Source of the DNA: Eucommia ulmoides
Taxonomy: Eukaryota; Streptophyta; Magnoliopsida; Garryales; Eucommiaceae
Length of the DNA: 64,000 bases
Assembly (NCBI GenBank): GCA_016647705.1
Contig: CM028334.1
Location: forward strand, 186,001 to 250,000
Direction: 5' to 3'
The notes under the pieces were generated by a model. The model worked only from the letters and a program-made list of their open reading frames with translations. It was not told the origin of the DNA and did no database searches. The position numbers and the translations under genes are program-made. Shown in pieces: positions 49,702-62,989 of this stretch; the first letter of the stretch is position 1; every line of letters starts with the position of its first letter.

Positions 49702-52700
49702 CTAAAATGCCTCGCGGTACTTTAGGACGTCCATCAAATTCAAATCATACGTCTTGCATATATCCAATATGATCCTCTCGTTCACAACATTGTCTGCTGC
49801 ATCTCCCCTGTGAATGACTTTCGCTAATCCCTCTGATGGTTGCAACACCTGAAAACAATAAGCATCAATGAGCAGATATTGATTTGAGTAGAAGCCAAAC
49901 AGATTGATATCTCTACTGACCATCAAATCAAATAAATTCACCACACAACCAAGTTCCTACCAATGAGGGACCCGCTGACTTGTCGATTTTTTCTTCAATG
50001 CCATAGTTTTCCTTTCTAGTCAGATTCAATTTCATAGCCGACTGACTGTCGGAATAATCTGATACTAGTTGAAGAAGTTGCTCACTTCCCTGAAACAATC
50101 AACATAAGCAGCTACTAGAATATATACATATATTTACAGAAAGAAAGCGAGAGAGGACCATAGGTGCAAAAATAATGTGAAAGACTTGTAGATCCAAGAA
50201 ACAGAGGGAAAAAACGTTATATATAATCAGATTATTTCAAAAATCAACAATTTAAGGGGGAAAAACAAGAGAAAAGGAAATAGAGAAACATGCACCAATT
50301 CTAGATTATAAAAAAGACTAGCAAATTGGGGAAGTAATGACCCACATTTGAGAGTATATCAAGGAGTGAGAATATGACGAAGTAAAAGCGGTTGTTTTTA
50401 GTTTTATATTATTCTCTTTTGATAAAATAATCATACAAAAGGCTAAAAAAGCATAAATTTTGCAGAGGCTACAGGACTAATTCTCATTCATTAAAAAAAT
50501 ATAAAACACGAGTAGAAAAGCTGCAACATAAACTATCTAATGTAAAGAAGAAAGAAAACTATATTTCATGAACAGAACTTGAAGATAAAGACAGTACAAG
50601 GCAATAGAGAACACAATTAGTCAGCAGGGATGGTCTTCTCCTTAATAATTATGAGAATCATATACAAAAGGAAGCCTGAAAAGATCATAGATGGATGTGC
50701 GAAAAAGAAACTACAGCCGATAGATCAACAGAGCATATGCGACAACCAAGAAGAGTGAGTGGTTTCAACGTGTGTTTATATATACAATTTCCTGTCCCTG
50801 TCCCAGCTCTTGTTTATTATCAACAGTAAATTACAGTGATACATTTTCATCAAAAGAAAGTTTGCACGACTGAAACCTGCATAACTCACCTTGAGAGCTC
50901 TCCAGTGAGAATAAGTACGGAACAAGATCCAAAAGAATGGGATGTTTGGCAAAGGCAGAGCCTATGTGACATAAAACATAGAAAAGTAAATGAAAAAATC
51001 AAAAGGATAACAGTACCACAAGGAAAAGATAATTGAGAACCCTAGCTTGATAGGGATTTTCTTGTGTAATAATACTTGCTGTAGAGCCAAGAGAACGAAA
51101 TATGATCAAAGTGAATTTGCATTCTAACAACAAGTGCATATACATACAGTGAAGATAGTTGTCACCGGAAGCAATGAAACTGATCCATACAAGTATTTTT
51201 TGTGAATTACAATTCCCCTGAGAAAATCATATTGTCGAACATCAACATGAATATAAAGAAGTATAATATCAAATAACTGAAGACATCAATTAAAGACTCA
51301 TATGATAGAAGAAAAACAAGAAGAGGAGGCTATCTCAAGAAGTAGTAAAAGAAAAGTATTAAGGTTCATGGAACTGGAATATTTGGCAGTAAACTGTCAT
51401 CCTCTTTACGGTCAGATGGCAATGCACGACTAATTCAAGCAAGTGACAAACTTAACATATTGTGTTGTAACCCCCATGCCACAAACCCCCATGCATGAGT
51501 TTGGGTAATCTAGGGGTTATGGAAGTGTCCTGCTTGTTCACATACTACACATATGAAAAGCAGGCTGATATTCTATAAAAACAACACAACCCGAAAAATC
51601 CAATTATGATTCCCTCCCCAGTCTTGGTGAGGATGGTCGTACAAATTTCTTTGTCAATATACTCTGTGGGCGATCAAAGAGGAAGTGACAAATTAAATCA
51701 AGCTTGAATTTCTCAAGCAATTTAGATGCTGAAAATTTATAATCATCATTTTTAGAGGCAATAATTACTTCAAGAAGGTGCCATAAAATGGTTCAGTAGA
51801 AACTGATTTCAAGAGCCTAGTCATGGCTTTCTTTCATTTTTGTTTTGACTTTTTACTTTCTACCAAGTAAAAACATGGTTAACATGAAAATTCCATCAAC
51901 GTGGGGGCTTAATTAGGAATCCATAGATGATCTTGCCTGTAAACTTTATACATTAAGGACCTCAACTCCAGCTATAAAAAAAAAAAAAAAACTAGAAAGA
52001 TGTAAAATGCAACCAAAGGAAAGTGAAACTTAGCTGTAGTGGATAGATGTCAAAATTATGAGTACAAAAGCATTTACCTCAAGGCAACATGTCGTAACCT
52101 TCGCCGAACCAACCGTGGATTTAAGCTGCAATTTTAGTGAAATGCCATCAACAATAATACAAATTTAGCAAAGCACCAGCCCTAAGTATATTTACCCAAG
52201 GGTGTGAAATTAAGAAGACAATTTTTATCAATTAACCCCAAATATAGTGCACTAAAAATCCTCCAGACGACCTATCAATTTGATTGTTGCCCATGTTATA
52301 AGCAGATAAGATCAGAGCCTATAGATTTCTCACCCTAGGAACACTTCTAGCTTGAGGCCATTTCGGCATCAAAATTCCACTAGTCATTATACTTCAGTAG
52401 CTAAAATTGCTATGCGCATCTCGAGTGGCATTTTAAGCAAAAATCAATTCTCTTCATTTGGGGGTAACGGAACTTCAAAACAAGATATGCATAAGGAAGA
52501 GTAATAGAGACTAAATGATTGAGAACAAACAAAGTGAAAGAAAGTAAACCTTGAAGGGTACGTAACTTCAATTTGTCTAATGTCCTTGGGAATGGATTTC
52601 AAGAAAATCTCAGAAGGCTTAACACCAGCCAAGAGCCGCAATCCCAACCTAAATTGATTTCATTTTCATAAGCCAATGAAAAAAAAAAAAAAAAAAGACG

Positions 52701-53140
52701 TCTTTTGCATCATTTATTTCATCAATAGCTAGCAGTATAAAGCGAAAACCTTTACCCATGAATCTTGCTTTTGAAACTCCCAGCAGGAGCATTTTCCAAA
52801 GCAGTCCAGCCTCTATTCATCTTCACATTGAAAGAAAAAGGATACCGTCAAATTTCAAATCACAAAACATTTGTCAGCTGGCAATTTGTAATTGAAGAGA
52901 GCATTGTTGTGGGACCTTATTAGCAATAAAATCAACAAGGAGTTCGACATTGGATTGGAACTGAGATGGCTTCGCAGTGGATGAAGATGAGGAGGAAGAA
53001 GTTGAGGAGATCTTCTTCCAGAGGTCTTTCAACGTGGAAGGAGTTTGAGAGGGCTGAGTGTGCAAGTCAGACGGATCAATCGACCTGCTAAAGCACCAGT
53101 TTCTTCCTTTGATCGGAAATACTACCAATCTAGCTCTCAT
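49702..53140 (-). CDS. Mitochondrial K+-H+ exchange-related protein (8 exons)
   Basis: Exons 52916-53140, 52756-52820, 52550-52648, 52078-52125, 51148-51217, 50890-50961, 49961-50089 and 49702-49848 give 284 residues. The central core HKKYLYGSVSLLPVTTIFTA and LPNIPFFWILFRTYSHWRALKG matches the Mit_KHE1 family (PF10173), whose yeast member is linked to K+/H+ exchange across the inner mitochondrial membrane. The N-terminus (MRARLVVFPIKGRNWCFSRS) is basic and free of acidic residues, suiting import into mitochondria; a Ser-rich linker follows. Two short hydrophobic stretches in the core could be membrane-embedded. The ion-exchange role in plants is inferred from the family name and is not proven. 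Confidence 0.82.
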
Positions 53141-53182
53141 TATGGATTCCGTAACTAGTTTTCTTCGCGGTATAGCAAGTCC

Positions 53183-53210
53183 GCCTCTCTCTCTCTCTCT
53201 CTCTCTCTCT
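53183..53210. repeat. (CT)n microsatellite in a 5' leader
   Basis: It lies just upstream of the start codon of the K+/H+ exchange-related gene, so it is probably transcribed as (GA)n in the leader. Confidence 0.9.
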
Positions 53211-56200
53211 GGATCTATATGTGAGTGTATTGGTTCTAGCCAGAAATGGAGAATTTGATACGAAAGCAAAGTTGGAAGAAGAGAGAAATGGTAGTTACTA
53301 AAACCCTAGAAATTAGAATGACAAGAGAAAAGAACTGAGGGATATGCAAGTCGGAGAAGAGAATCAAACCAATACAAAACGGGATGCTAATGCTATGAAC
53401 ATTCAATCCGAAGAAGAACGTAACTGAAGGTCACGGCTGTGGGCTTGTTGAGAGAGGATCGAATTTTGAGAGCGCAGACACGCACTTCTCTATGGATGCT
53501 CGTCGTCTGTCATTGCTAACCGAACGAAAATCAACCACTGCTCCTTTCCTTCTACTGCTTGTGCTGAAGCGGCGCGCATTAGAGGAGACAGATTAATTAA
53601 TTAATTAATTAAAATGGGATCATTAATTAAATTAATCAATCGGAGTAGTTTTCTAACATGTTTCTCGGGCATCCACGTAGTACAATCATATACGAAAAAT
53701 AATCAAGATTTTAATGAAATTTTAATTCTCAAAATACCTACTTGAAAAATAGACAAACAATCTTACACAAACTATGGAAAAAAAACTTAAACACCATATC
53801 AAATTATAAATTGGAAATAAAAGACAAGTCATTAGGTATACAATCTTTATGCATTGTACAATTCTATATTTAACCATAAATGCATGGTCACTGTCGCCTC
53901 CCGACCAACCAAATCGGGTCGGGTTCGGATCTAGGTCTAGGTACAATCAATTCTATCTAGACTTGGGTCGAGTCTAGGTCAAATGGTCCGAATCCGGTCA
54001 AATTTTGACTTGCCAAATATAATTTGTTTTTGACAAAGTTTATCTAATATTTAAATAAAAGTGACAGTTAAGCAATTAATTAACAGTTATAACTACTGGG
54101 AAGTTATAACTGGACTAGTCCTAGTGAATAAGCGTGAATGTTCATTGGTGATTGTTTGGTGTGAACGTTCACACCAAATAAGTGTCTTTCCAAATTACAT
54201 CCATTCGTTGATATCTTTTAGTCATCTATAAATAGTAAACTTCACATTCAATTCAAAATTAGTTCGATTCACAACATTCATCACTTTATATCAATACCAA
54301 AACATAGAATACATAAAAATCTGTGAGAGTTCAATCAAAAGTTCAATTTGCCGAATTTTTTGTTTTTAAGTGTTTGTACCAAAAACTTAAAGATCGTTAT
54401 ACTCTACCAGTCAGATGTCCATTCAATTATTAACATCAGTGTAAGGGTGAAAATCTGCTTTAAGGACATAAAGTCAAATTCTAACATCAATCTATTACAT
54501 TTTTCTATTTATTCTTTGAATAATCTGGGTAATTCTTTATTTAAAGTTTATTTCTTTATGTTTTTGTTTCTATTTTGCGAACATTCATACCCCATCTCTG
54601 GTTGTGCTTCTGTTTCCGTTCTGTGAATGTTTATATCCACTGTTTATTTTTATTTTTGAATTATAAATGTTCACACTTTGCAATTTGTTAATGTTCATAT
54701 CACGAATCTGATTTAATATACACATTATAATAATCTGTAACAGAATTTTCAAAAAATATTTTTATTGTCTAGTTTTCACATTAAAATTATTTGATCATTA
54801 TTAATTTAATTCATGATTATTTAAATATTGTATCTAAAATTTCAATAATTTTCACCAACCATACACATTACTGCAAATTAATTGCTCCAAATTTATACTA
54901 TAAAACTATGTTTTATTGGGAGAAAAGATGACAATGTTTGGTGTAAGAGAAAAACATGGATAGGTATTAGAGATACTAGTTTTAGATCCGCACATTATGC
55001 AAGTTTAAAAAAAAATTATAATAAATTCGTAATATTAAAACATTAAACATATCGGTATCATTTGATTACTTTGATAATAATATTAGAGAGCAAATGCATA
55101 CATTTTAGTAAATAATTACCTTTTATAAGTTTTAAAAATAAGTATACTATAAAAAATTACAAAATTATATTTCTACATATTAATTTTTACTAATATACTA
55201 TAAAATAATAAACAAATAACTATAAATTAAGATTAATTTTACCAATTTTTGCAAGTCAAAAAATTCTAATTTAATTAATTTATATTGTATCTATTTTCTT
55301 TTTACATGAAATTATTATTTGAATCACAATTATTTTTTGAAGTAATTTAAAATATGAACCAAAGAATAAATCATATATTTTTTGCATCAATTAAAAAAAA
55401 ATTAAATATCGCTAAAAAAATATTGAGTGGGGTCACTCATTAATTTATATATAAAAAGGACAGCCCGTTGCTACAAAACTCTCGCTATGCGCGAGATATG
55501 GAGAAGGGCCAAACTACTCAAAACTTACCAAAAAATTTGAAAAATGCATTCTTTAACCTTATTAAAATATTTTCTCTCTTTTCACCTTTAAGTATTAGAT
55601 ATAGATATTTTTTTTTTTTTTTTTTTCTGTTTTTATAAATTTGTACTTTTATTTTGAATTTTTCTTTTTTGTTTTTATTTGTAGTAATAAAAAATAAAAT
55701 TCCATAAATTTTAGTAAAAAATGGCCTTTTATAAATATCGAAAATAAATATATTATTAAAAATTACATAAATAATCATAGTAAAATAAAAATTTTATAAA
55801 TTATTTTTTACTAATATATTATAAAATAATAAACAAATAATCATAAATTAAGATTAATTTTTGTAAGTGCAAGAATTCTAATTTTATATATAAAAAATTA
55901 AAAATTAAAAATTAAAACCCATAAAAATCCTTAAAAAATTCATTATTTAACCTTATTAAATCCTACTCTCCTTTCACATTATTAGATATTCATTTACGCG
56001 CGTTACCCATAAAGAAGCGATTTTTCGCCTTCCCTTTTCTTATTATTACCATGAAAGGAAAAGTACTCTTAAGTTCTAGAGCAAGAGAGAGACGTCTGGG
56101 TGAAGATTGTGGGCATGCTTCTCGGTTGCTCTAGATTGGACAACACGATGTCTTTCAGATTTCTCACTTCATTTTACCAAATATAAACTCACACATTTTC

Positions 56201-56236
56201 TTAGTCTAAAATTGAATTGAAGTGGCGAGAGGAAAG
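53211..56236. other. 3-kb AT-rich intergenic region
   Basis: A TTAA-rich patch is at 53594-53640, and a GGGTC-rich patch at 53895-54000. A perfect 24-bp palindrome lies at 54155-54178, followed by a TATAAATAG box near 54226. The sequence CAGCCCGTTGCTACAAAACT...GCTATGCGCGAG (about 55461-55500, broken here) resembles a very common dispersed plant repeat, possibly SINE-derived. No gene was recognised. Confidence 0.4.
55102..55885. repeat. Pair of ~170-bp AT-rich direct repeats
   Basis: Copies at about 55102-55272 and 55708-55885 share CTTTTATAA, TTTTTACTAATATA, TATAAAATAATAAACAAATAA and AAATTAAGATTAATTTT in the same order. They may be parts of one decayed mobile element. Confidence 0.6.
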
Positions 56237-56567
56237 ATGAAGGCGATGACAATAAGAAGGTGCAGGGCATGGCAAATTCAGCAGCGCCTAGTGGTGACCA
56301 AAGCTTCTAACCGTGCCGCCGTTCATGGCTCTAAGCTCCCAATCCCTGACATCATAGACGTAAGTGCGCCTTCTTCTCTCCTTCTTTCTTCAAACCCCGT
56401 CGAACAATGATTGATTGTTTAATTTGGTATGTGTGCAGAAGGAGGAGGTGGAGAAGGAGATACGCAAATGTAAAGAAGAGAAAGAGAAGAGGCTGAAGGA
56501 GCTGGAGGTGGCTGTGGATTCCACACTCCAGCCATGGAAGAATAATGTCATCTCTCCTTCCACCTGA
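56237..56567 (+). CDS. Small conserved-looking protein of unknown function (2 exons)
   Basis: Exons 56237-56359 and 56439-56567, split by a 79-bp GT-AG intron in phase 0, encode 83 residues. I do not recognise the family. The N-terminal half is basic with no acidic residue for the first 40 positions (MKAMTIRRCRAWQIQQRLVV), resembling a mitochondrial presequence. The second exon is a highly charged helix (KEEVEKEIRKCKEEKEKRLK), probably a coiled coil, ending LQPWKNNVISPST. The clean intron, codon-like composition and compact size argue for a real gene. The ATG at 56237 is the first in frame. Confidence 0.7.
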
Positions 56568-56679
56568 CATGGAATCAATCTTATTGTAAAATTTGTGAAG
56601 TAGCTTAATGGAATTAATTATTTCCTCAAAAATATTGAGAAATCAGCAACAAGTGAAAAAGAACAGAACAAATATATTC

Positions 56680-58456
56680 TTAAGAACCCTCCAGCCACTC
56701 GACGAACTTAGCTAGCGATGTGGTGGATGAACCGTTATTCTCCCAAGCTGCCATGGCCATCTCTCTCATCTTCAAGCTCCTCTCTCTTCCTCCCTCCGAC
56801 TCCATCAACTCTCTAAGTGCTTTCTCCAATTCAGCAGCCGACACAAACCCATCATCGTCTTCTTCTTTCTCTTGTCCCAAAGGAATAGCCATCTTCATGT
56901 TCTCCACCAGTGCGGCCCCGTTCACATGCTGCTCCGCATATAGCGGCCAAGCCACCATTGGCACCCCCGCAACCACCGCTTCCAGCACCGAATTCCACCC
57001 GCAATGAGTCACAAACCCACCCACCGATCCATGATTCAGCACTGCCACTTGTGGAACCCATGACCTCACCACCATTCCTGTCTTCTTTGTTCTTTCCAGA
57101 AACCCCTCGGGCAACACATCTTCCAAACAGAACTCGGTTGCTGGAGCAGCAGCATCACAAGGTGGGGATTTTAAGACCCACATGAATCTCTGTCCACTTC
57201 TTTCTAACCCATGAGCCATTTCTTTAAGCTGCCTCCTAGTGAACGAACCCCTACTGCCGAAACACAAGAAGACGACGCTACCTTTTGGCTGAGCATCAAG
57301 CCATGACAACCACTCGTGCTTGGCTTCACGCTCACTACTCCTACCGAGACTGGCATTTCCATTTTCACCACCACCTTCACTTGTGTTGGCTATCAAAGGC
57401 CCAATACAGTAAATTGGGGGAGTAGTTGCATCAGGAACGCAAGCACCTGTTATTTACTTGCAGTTAGTTTTTACTTCATTTTAGCTCCTTAATAATATCT
57501 CCATCATTTACAGATGAATGACATTTTTAGCTTTAAAACTATGGCGTCTGCAAATTTTTGTCCAACGTATCTAGAGATGATCAGTCTGTGCATCTATCTA
57601 CCAACCCAAAAGCAAGTGCTTTATTACTTAAAACAACTTCTTTCTATCAACGTTAATTCAAACGGAAACATTTGTTTCAAACAAAAGATAATGAAGCCCG
57701 ATTACGTAAACACTAATCAAGAGTTAAAATCAAAACCATCCAGTGCTAAAGCCAAAATTATGAGGTACCTGATGCGATTGCTTCGCAAGCCATTGGCTCA
57801 AGAGCGTCAAATGTGTTCACTATGATTCCGTCAGACTTGGGAAGATGATCGCAAAAGCATACCATGTCAGCATAAGCAGGATCGTCTCGATCGAGCACCG
57901 GTTCAGGCACGTGAGAAGCTCGAATTGGAGGAAATCCAGGGAACTGAAGAAACGTTTTGTTGAGGTGCTTGAAGCTCTGGTCCACCTGTTTGTGGACGGT
58001 GGGGAAGTAGAGATAGAAGGCTAGGGCATAAGCACCAGACGTGAAGAAAAAGTAAACAGGGTGTCTGAGCTCCCTGGCTATGGGGATTGCTGAGGCGCAA
58101 AAGAAATCTATAACGAGTGCGCGGATGACATTGGGGATTTCTCGAATAGCGTGGAGAACATTGTCGGCATTGAGGCGAATGAAGTCGAAGTGAATGGCGG
58201 CAGGGCTGCGTGTGGGGGAGGTATCGACGGAGACGAAGGGGAAGCGGCGGAAGGTGATGGATGGGTTTGTGTTGGAGACGTGGTGGATGTAGGAGGTGGT
58301 TTCGTTGTCGGAAAGGTTTCCGGTTGTGAGGAAGACGATGATTGAGAATCCGAGCTTGTGGGAGTAACGGTTGAGTATAAGCTTACCCAACTCTACCATG
58401 GAGACCAAATGGCCAATGCTGGGAGCCGGGTAGAGCACTATTGCATCAGATTTCAT
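56680..58456 (-). CDS. UDP-glycosyltransferase, family-88-like (2 exons)
   Basis: Exons 57769-58456 and 56680-57446 (phase 1) give 484 residues, normal for plant family 1 UGTs. The acceptor-side catalytic His is His16 in [11 protein letters not shown]. The donor-binding PSPG box spans ~359-402, from [13 protein letters not shown] to WPLYAEQ, with HCGWNS intact. The end YAEQ in place of the usual D/E-Q context and the overall pattern ([19 protein letters not shown]) recall UGT88 enzymes, which glucosylate flavonoids, chalcones and related phenolics. The acceptor cannot be fixed from sequence. The enzyme would be cytosolic. The intron position after IASG lies in the usual mid-gene place. Confidence 0.93.
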
Positions 58457-58978
58457 GTCTCTCCCTGTGCTTCCATTGTTAACGTGGACCCTATATAGTT
58501 AGACACTGGAAATACCATGGTACCACCCAACGGGATATGTACCAACCAAACTAGAACCAGCTACCAGTCTAGTATACCACGTTTGACTCGGGTAGGTAAA
58601 AAAGGTTCAAATCTATTGTTATTTGGGCTTCACCCAACCCAACTTGTTCATCTTTTGGGAGGAGAGCTTGAATGACCAGATGAGCAAAGACCATGCAATA
58701 GCAAACATAATTCAAGAGTTTACCAAACCATCACAAAATTCATGAATGTCCACCTGCCTGCAAAAACTCATTCGATTATGATAATATATCAACCAACCAT
58801 ATCACGCATGCCTGAAGGCAGGCCAAACAAAAGATGGCATGGCAATAGTGAAATAGAACCACCCATTTACCCTAGCACCAGGCCCTATACAAGTTGGGTT
58901 ACATACGCGACAATAGGCATTCCAACAGTCCATTTAAGGTTGTGAATATTCCCATTTGACCACAAAAGTCACTGAATA
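58457..58978. other. UGT promoter and UBC 3' flank
   Basis: Short gap with no gene or repeat recognised. It should hold the UGT promoter and the 3' untranslated region of the ubiquitin-conjugating enzyme gene. Confidence 0.4.
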
Positions 58979-61065
58979 TTAGAGTTGAAGCAGAGGAAGA
59001 GCCATTACTACACCAAAAACTGATAATAGCAAGAGTAGCACCCAGGTTGGGCAAGATTGCCTCCCATTTTTTGCATCTTTTGGGCCTTCTAATCTATTTG
59101 CTCCCTCTCCCTCTCCCTCTCCCTTCAAGTTAGCCGACAACGGTCTGGAATTTTCTTCTGCTGGTGGCAATGCAACCCGAGCAGGCTGCTCAGAGAGCTG
59201 CTGCTCTTCGTACTTCCCCATGTATTCCGGGAACAATTTCTTAAATATTGCACTGTCACAAACAAGAAATATATATTCACATTAAAAGAAGTCAGAGAGA
59301 AAAAAGTTGGAGAGCGAGAGTAATGTCTAAAGGAAGGAATGTTAAGAAGAGGCAAGATGCTGGTGACACAAATGGTGTGCATTCCACCAATAATTAAAAT
59401 GAAGAAACGAGAGATATGGAGCCTGTAATGGACTTACTTCTTACAATTGAAAGAAAGAGAAGCCTTAGCAAGCCGTTGCTTCTCAGCAGCAGTAGTTGTT
59501 ACACTGCCAGTGGTTGGACTGTTGTCCATCTGCATGCGAACACATCCATGCTAAGAAGGCACATTAATACTAGAAAAAAAATGCTTCATCTAAGTAGTGG
59601 CAGAAAGAACCGAAATTTGAAGTTTCAGGTTCTAAAACATATCCACAAAGATTTTAAGGAATGACATTCCCTATGGGTCAAAAAAAACAAAAAAAAAAAC
59701 AGTGAAAACGTTTATCACAATTTAACTTAAATCCTTTCGAAAATAATGACATACTCACCATGAAAGAAAGAAGCCCTGTAAGTATGCTGCATGCGAAATA
59801 ATCAACAAGTATCAGAAATAAGTTCAAATCACACATGAAAGTTTTGAAAAAAAAAGGCAAGCTCTCACCTTGACACGGACCACATTGGGTTCCAACTTTC
59901 TGGATGGACTGCAAAAGGAACACGTTTGAATTAAGTCAATCTTACGAGTGAAGGAAAGCAGCTATATCCATGGAACTTAGGAAGACTTACAGTCACTCAT
60001 AGACAGGCATATTTTCTTTTGCGTCATAAAGCGTCCATTAGGAGTGATCATGCTAAAATTAACAAGGCTGTGGTTACTAAAACGTTCAAAATTATTCTTA
60101 TGCTGAAATCATCGGAAGAAGTAACGGAAAATGTATAATGGCCAAAATCAAACCTACCTGATTCCTGGAGGTTTAAATGGATACTCTGGAGGAAACTTGA
60201 TTTTTCCATAATAATATCCACCTTTTCATAACAAATAGATGATATTCAAGTATAGAACCTTTAGCACTGAATTTAAGCCAGAGAGTGAATATAAAAAACC
60301 CCAAAAGCGATTAAATGCAAAAGTAACACAATAGCAAAAATCAATAATGAAAACAACAGACCTGCAAAGGGTGTCCCCTCACTTCCCTCCAACACATAAT
60401 CTGATATTTAAAAAAAAAAAACAAATATTGGTAACCAACTCAGTAAATGAACATAAGATTAATCATATTTCAGAAAAAAAACAAAGAGGAAATCAAGCAC
60501 AAGCAAGTCTTTACATAGGAGGCTGGCCCCACTAATTCAACGAATTAAGTCAGAAACAAAAAGTCAAGGACCTTCCTTTCAGGTTAAAAAAGTTTTACAC
60601 GAGATCAAATGGAAAACCCCATACACGAAGCATAAAGTAATGAAATCAGGCACTTCCCAAGCATATAATATAACCAATAAATCGACAAACAAAAGTAGGA
60701 CACAAATGAGCATGTCAATATTCAATATCTAAATTGCACTTCATGTATAGCTTCGTGATCGAGAAAAATAGTATTTACACCTCAATTCTGTCCACAAACA
60801 TAAAAGCCAACATGTAACTTACGCCATTCAAGGATGTCATTAGGAGAAGGACGAGCCACAACATGGGGAACTGGTTCCTAAGAATTCATGGAATACACCA
60901 CGAAGAGCATAACACAATTAAGGTTAACTGTGAGTATACACAAGTGTTTAATAATATGTAATTATTGTTAATACAGAAGCTAGCAAAGGAATAGGAAGAA
61001 GGCCTTACTTTGCAGAGTGATCTGTATTCTTTCTGAAGACGCTTGACACACGATTTTTCTGCCAT
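58979..61065 (-). CDS. UBC34: ER tail-anchored ubiquitin-conjugating enzyme E2, UBC33/34 type (9 coding exons)
   Basis: Coding exons 61009-61065, 60823-60877, 60362-60400, 60158-60221, 59991-60052, 59869-59908, 59759-59786, 59438-59529 and 58979-59252 give 236 residues. A leader intron (61066-62005) ends right before the ATG. The UBC fold is of the Ube2J2 class: KRLQKEYRSL, GYYYGKIKFPPEYPFKPP, TPNGRF in place of HPN, the active Cys ~87 in KICLSMSDFHPESWNP, and WSVSSILTGLLSFM. A linker rich in Gly/Glu precedes a C-terminal anchor (WVLLLLLSVFGVVMALPLLQL at the very end), so the enzyme faces the cytosol from the ER membrane. Relatives UBC32-34 load ubiquitin in ER-associated degradation of misfolded or regulated proteins. 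The length is close to UBC34 (At1g17280), but UBC33 is almost as near. Confidence 0.93.
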
Positions 61066-62005
61066 CTAGTAAATTTAATTGGAACAAAAGTCCAAGACAG
61101 GTTTTTGATTCCTTAACTGCAAAAAATACGAGTTCATTAATTTAGGAAAAAGAAATAGATATTCAACAAAATACTTGAACAAGCAGTAGGGACCGCAAAT
61201 GATCGCCCCCTGCTGTGTATCCGCCCCTGTACCCAGCTGAACTGAAATGATACAACAGCAAGACATCTAAACAACTTCTTCAGTTCATAGGCAATAGAAT
61301 ATACAGTCCTCCATGGGAATTAGTAACCCCAGGAACAATTGCATGTTATTTAACATAAAAAGATGTATAGAGCTAATAATTATGGTTAGTTCAAAACACA
61401 AAATGAACAATTTCGGGTTCAGCATATCTTCTCTAAATGGCATGCCAAAACTTTGACTGGTCGATTCAAAATAGGTGGAGTTTGTCTGACATCATTAAAT
61501 CCACAAACTGCAACATCCAGTGTCAGCAAAACACATATACAAAAACCTGGAAACCTTACCTTGCAAGGAAAATCAAATGCCCCTTCTGAAGCTTGGAAAA
61601 GGGAATTTATCACATAGGAACACAGAATCCCTAGGGCGATTGAATCACAAATCTCAAATACACCGAAGTCCTTCTAGCATAAGATATTGATGAATCATGC
61701 TAAGAAACGCCCCATACCCAAAGCATATCAGATGTACTTGAAGTAATTTCGAAGTTCATAACAACTATTCACAATTAAGTCCACATTCAATCACGAAATA
61801 AATCCCCCTATCCCCATCCCCCCCCCAAAAGTAGAAAGAGATGCAGGATCAAGCAAGCATCAACAAGGAAATTGCAAACGGAAGCGGTAGAGAATTCCCA
61901 AATCATAGCATTAACAAGATCTACGATCGCATTAATTCATTTTATTTACAAATAGAAAAGAGGAAAATGAATGAAACTACCATATGCAGAGGGGATTATG
62001 ATTAC

Positions 62006-62989
62006 CGGAGATCGAACCAGAAGAGTGCCCTGAGGCTGAGATAGAGTGAGAATTCACAAGTTGGGATCTGAATTCGCACCCTCTTCAGTTTATGGCATTC
62101 GAAATCTACGAGTCCACAGTCATCGCCATGTAACTATTATCTATCGACCTTGACGGGAAATGTTTACATCTATTTCGCTTCCTTCAAGGATATTTTGGTG
62201 GCAGTTTTTCCTCAATTTTAAAAAAAAAATCATGGCTATTGCAACTTGTATTTTGATTCCGCGTATTAAAAAAAATAAAAGATTTAATGCATAAATTTGT
62301 ACTCACACAATTACATATAACTAATTGTGTGTAAAATATAACAAATATTATTTTGATTTGTAACATGTAATTAATTTATGTATAAAAATTTATTAGATGT
62401 AACAAATATAACACATGTAATTAATATTATACAAATACATATAACTAATATTAAATTAATTTTTGTATCTAATATTTGTTAGGTGTCATAAATAGATGTA
62501 ATTTCTTACGTGTAATTAATATTACTCTGGTACATATAACAAATATTATACAGATATATATAATATATTTAAATATTAATTTGTAACTAATTTTAGTTAT
62601 ATGTAACTAATATTCACTATAATATGAATTTACTCACCAAGTTCTCTCTACATCTCCACACAATATGTTAGTACATGTGGAACTAGTACACAAGTAAAAC
62701 CTAAAACGCGGGACTAAATCAAAACTTATGTTTTAAAAGAGATTAACGACAGATTACCTCTGCTATTTGAGACTAACCACCAATTATCCTCTTCTTATAA
62801 TTACACACACAATATATAATTTTAAAAATATTTTGAATATTTGTCCCCAATCCAAATATAATTGTCATAGAAAATACATTTTTTTTTTTTGTGGTTTGTT
62901 ATTTTCACATAAATAATTATTACATGAAGAAAAAAAAAAAATCGAATTAAAAACCACAGTGATGAATTGTGAAAAGATTTGGGTTTGAG
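62006..62989. other. UBC promoter and AT-rich DNA
   Basis: Between 62280 and 62610 short motifs such as TAACAAATAT, ACATATAACTAATATT and ATGTAATTAATATTA recur many times without a fixed period. No gene was recognised. Confidence 0.45.

Noticed and set aside
57514-57825. 103-codon plus-strand frame in the UGT region
   Set aside because: It lies almost wholly in the UGT intron, with no codon bias or similarity that I can see.
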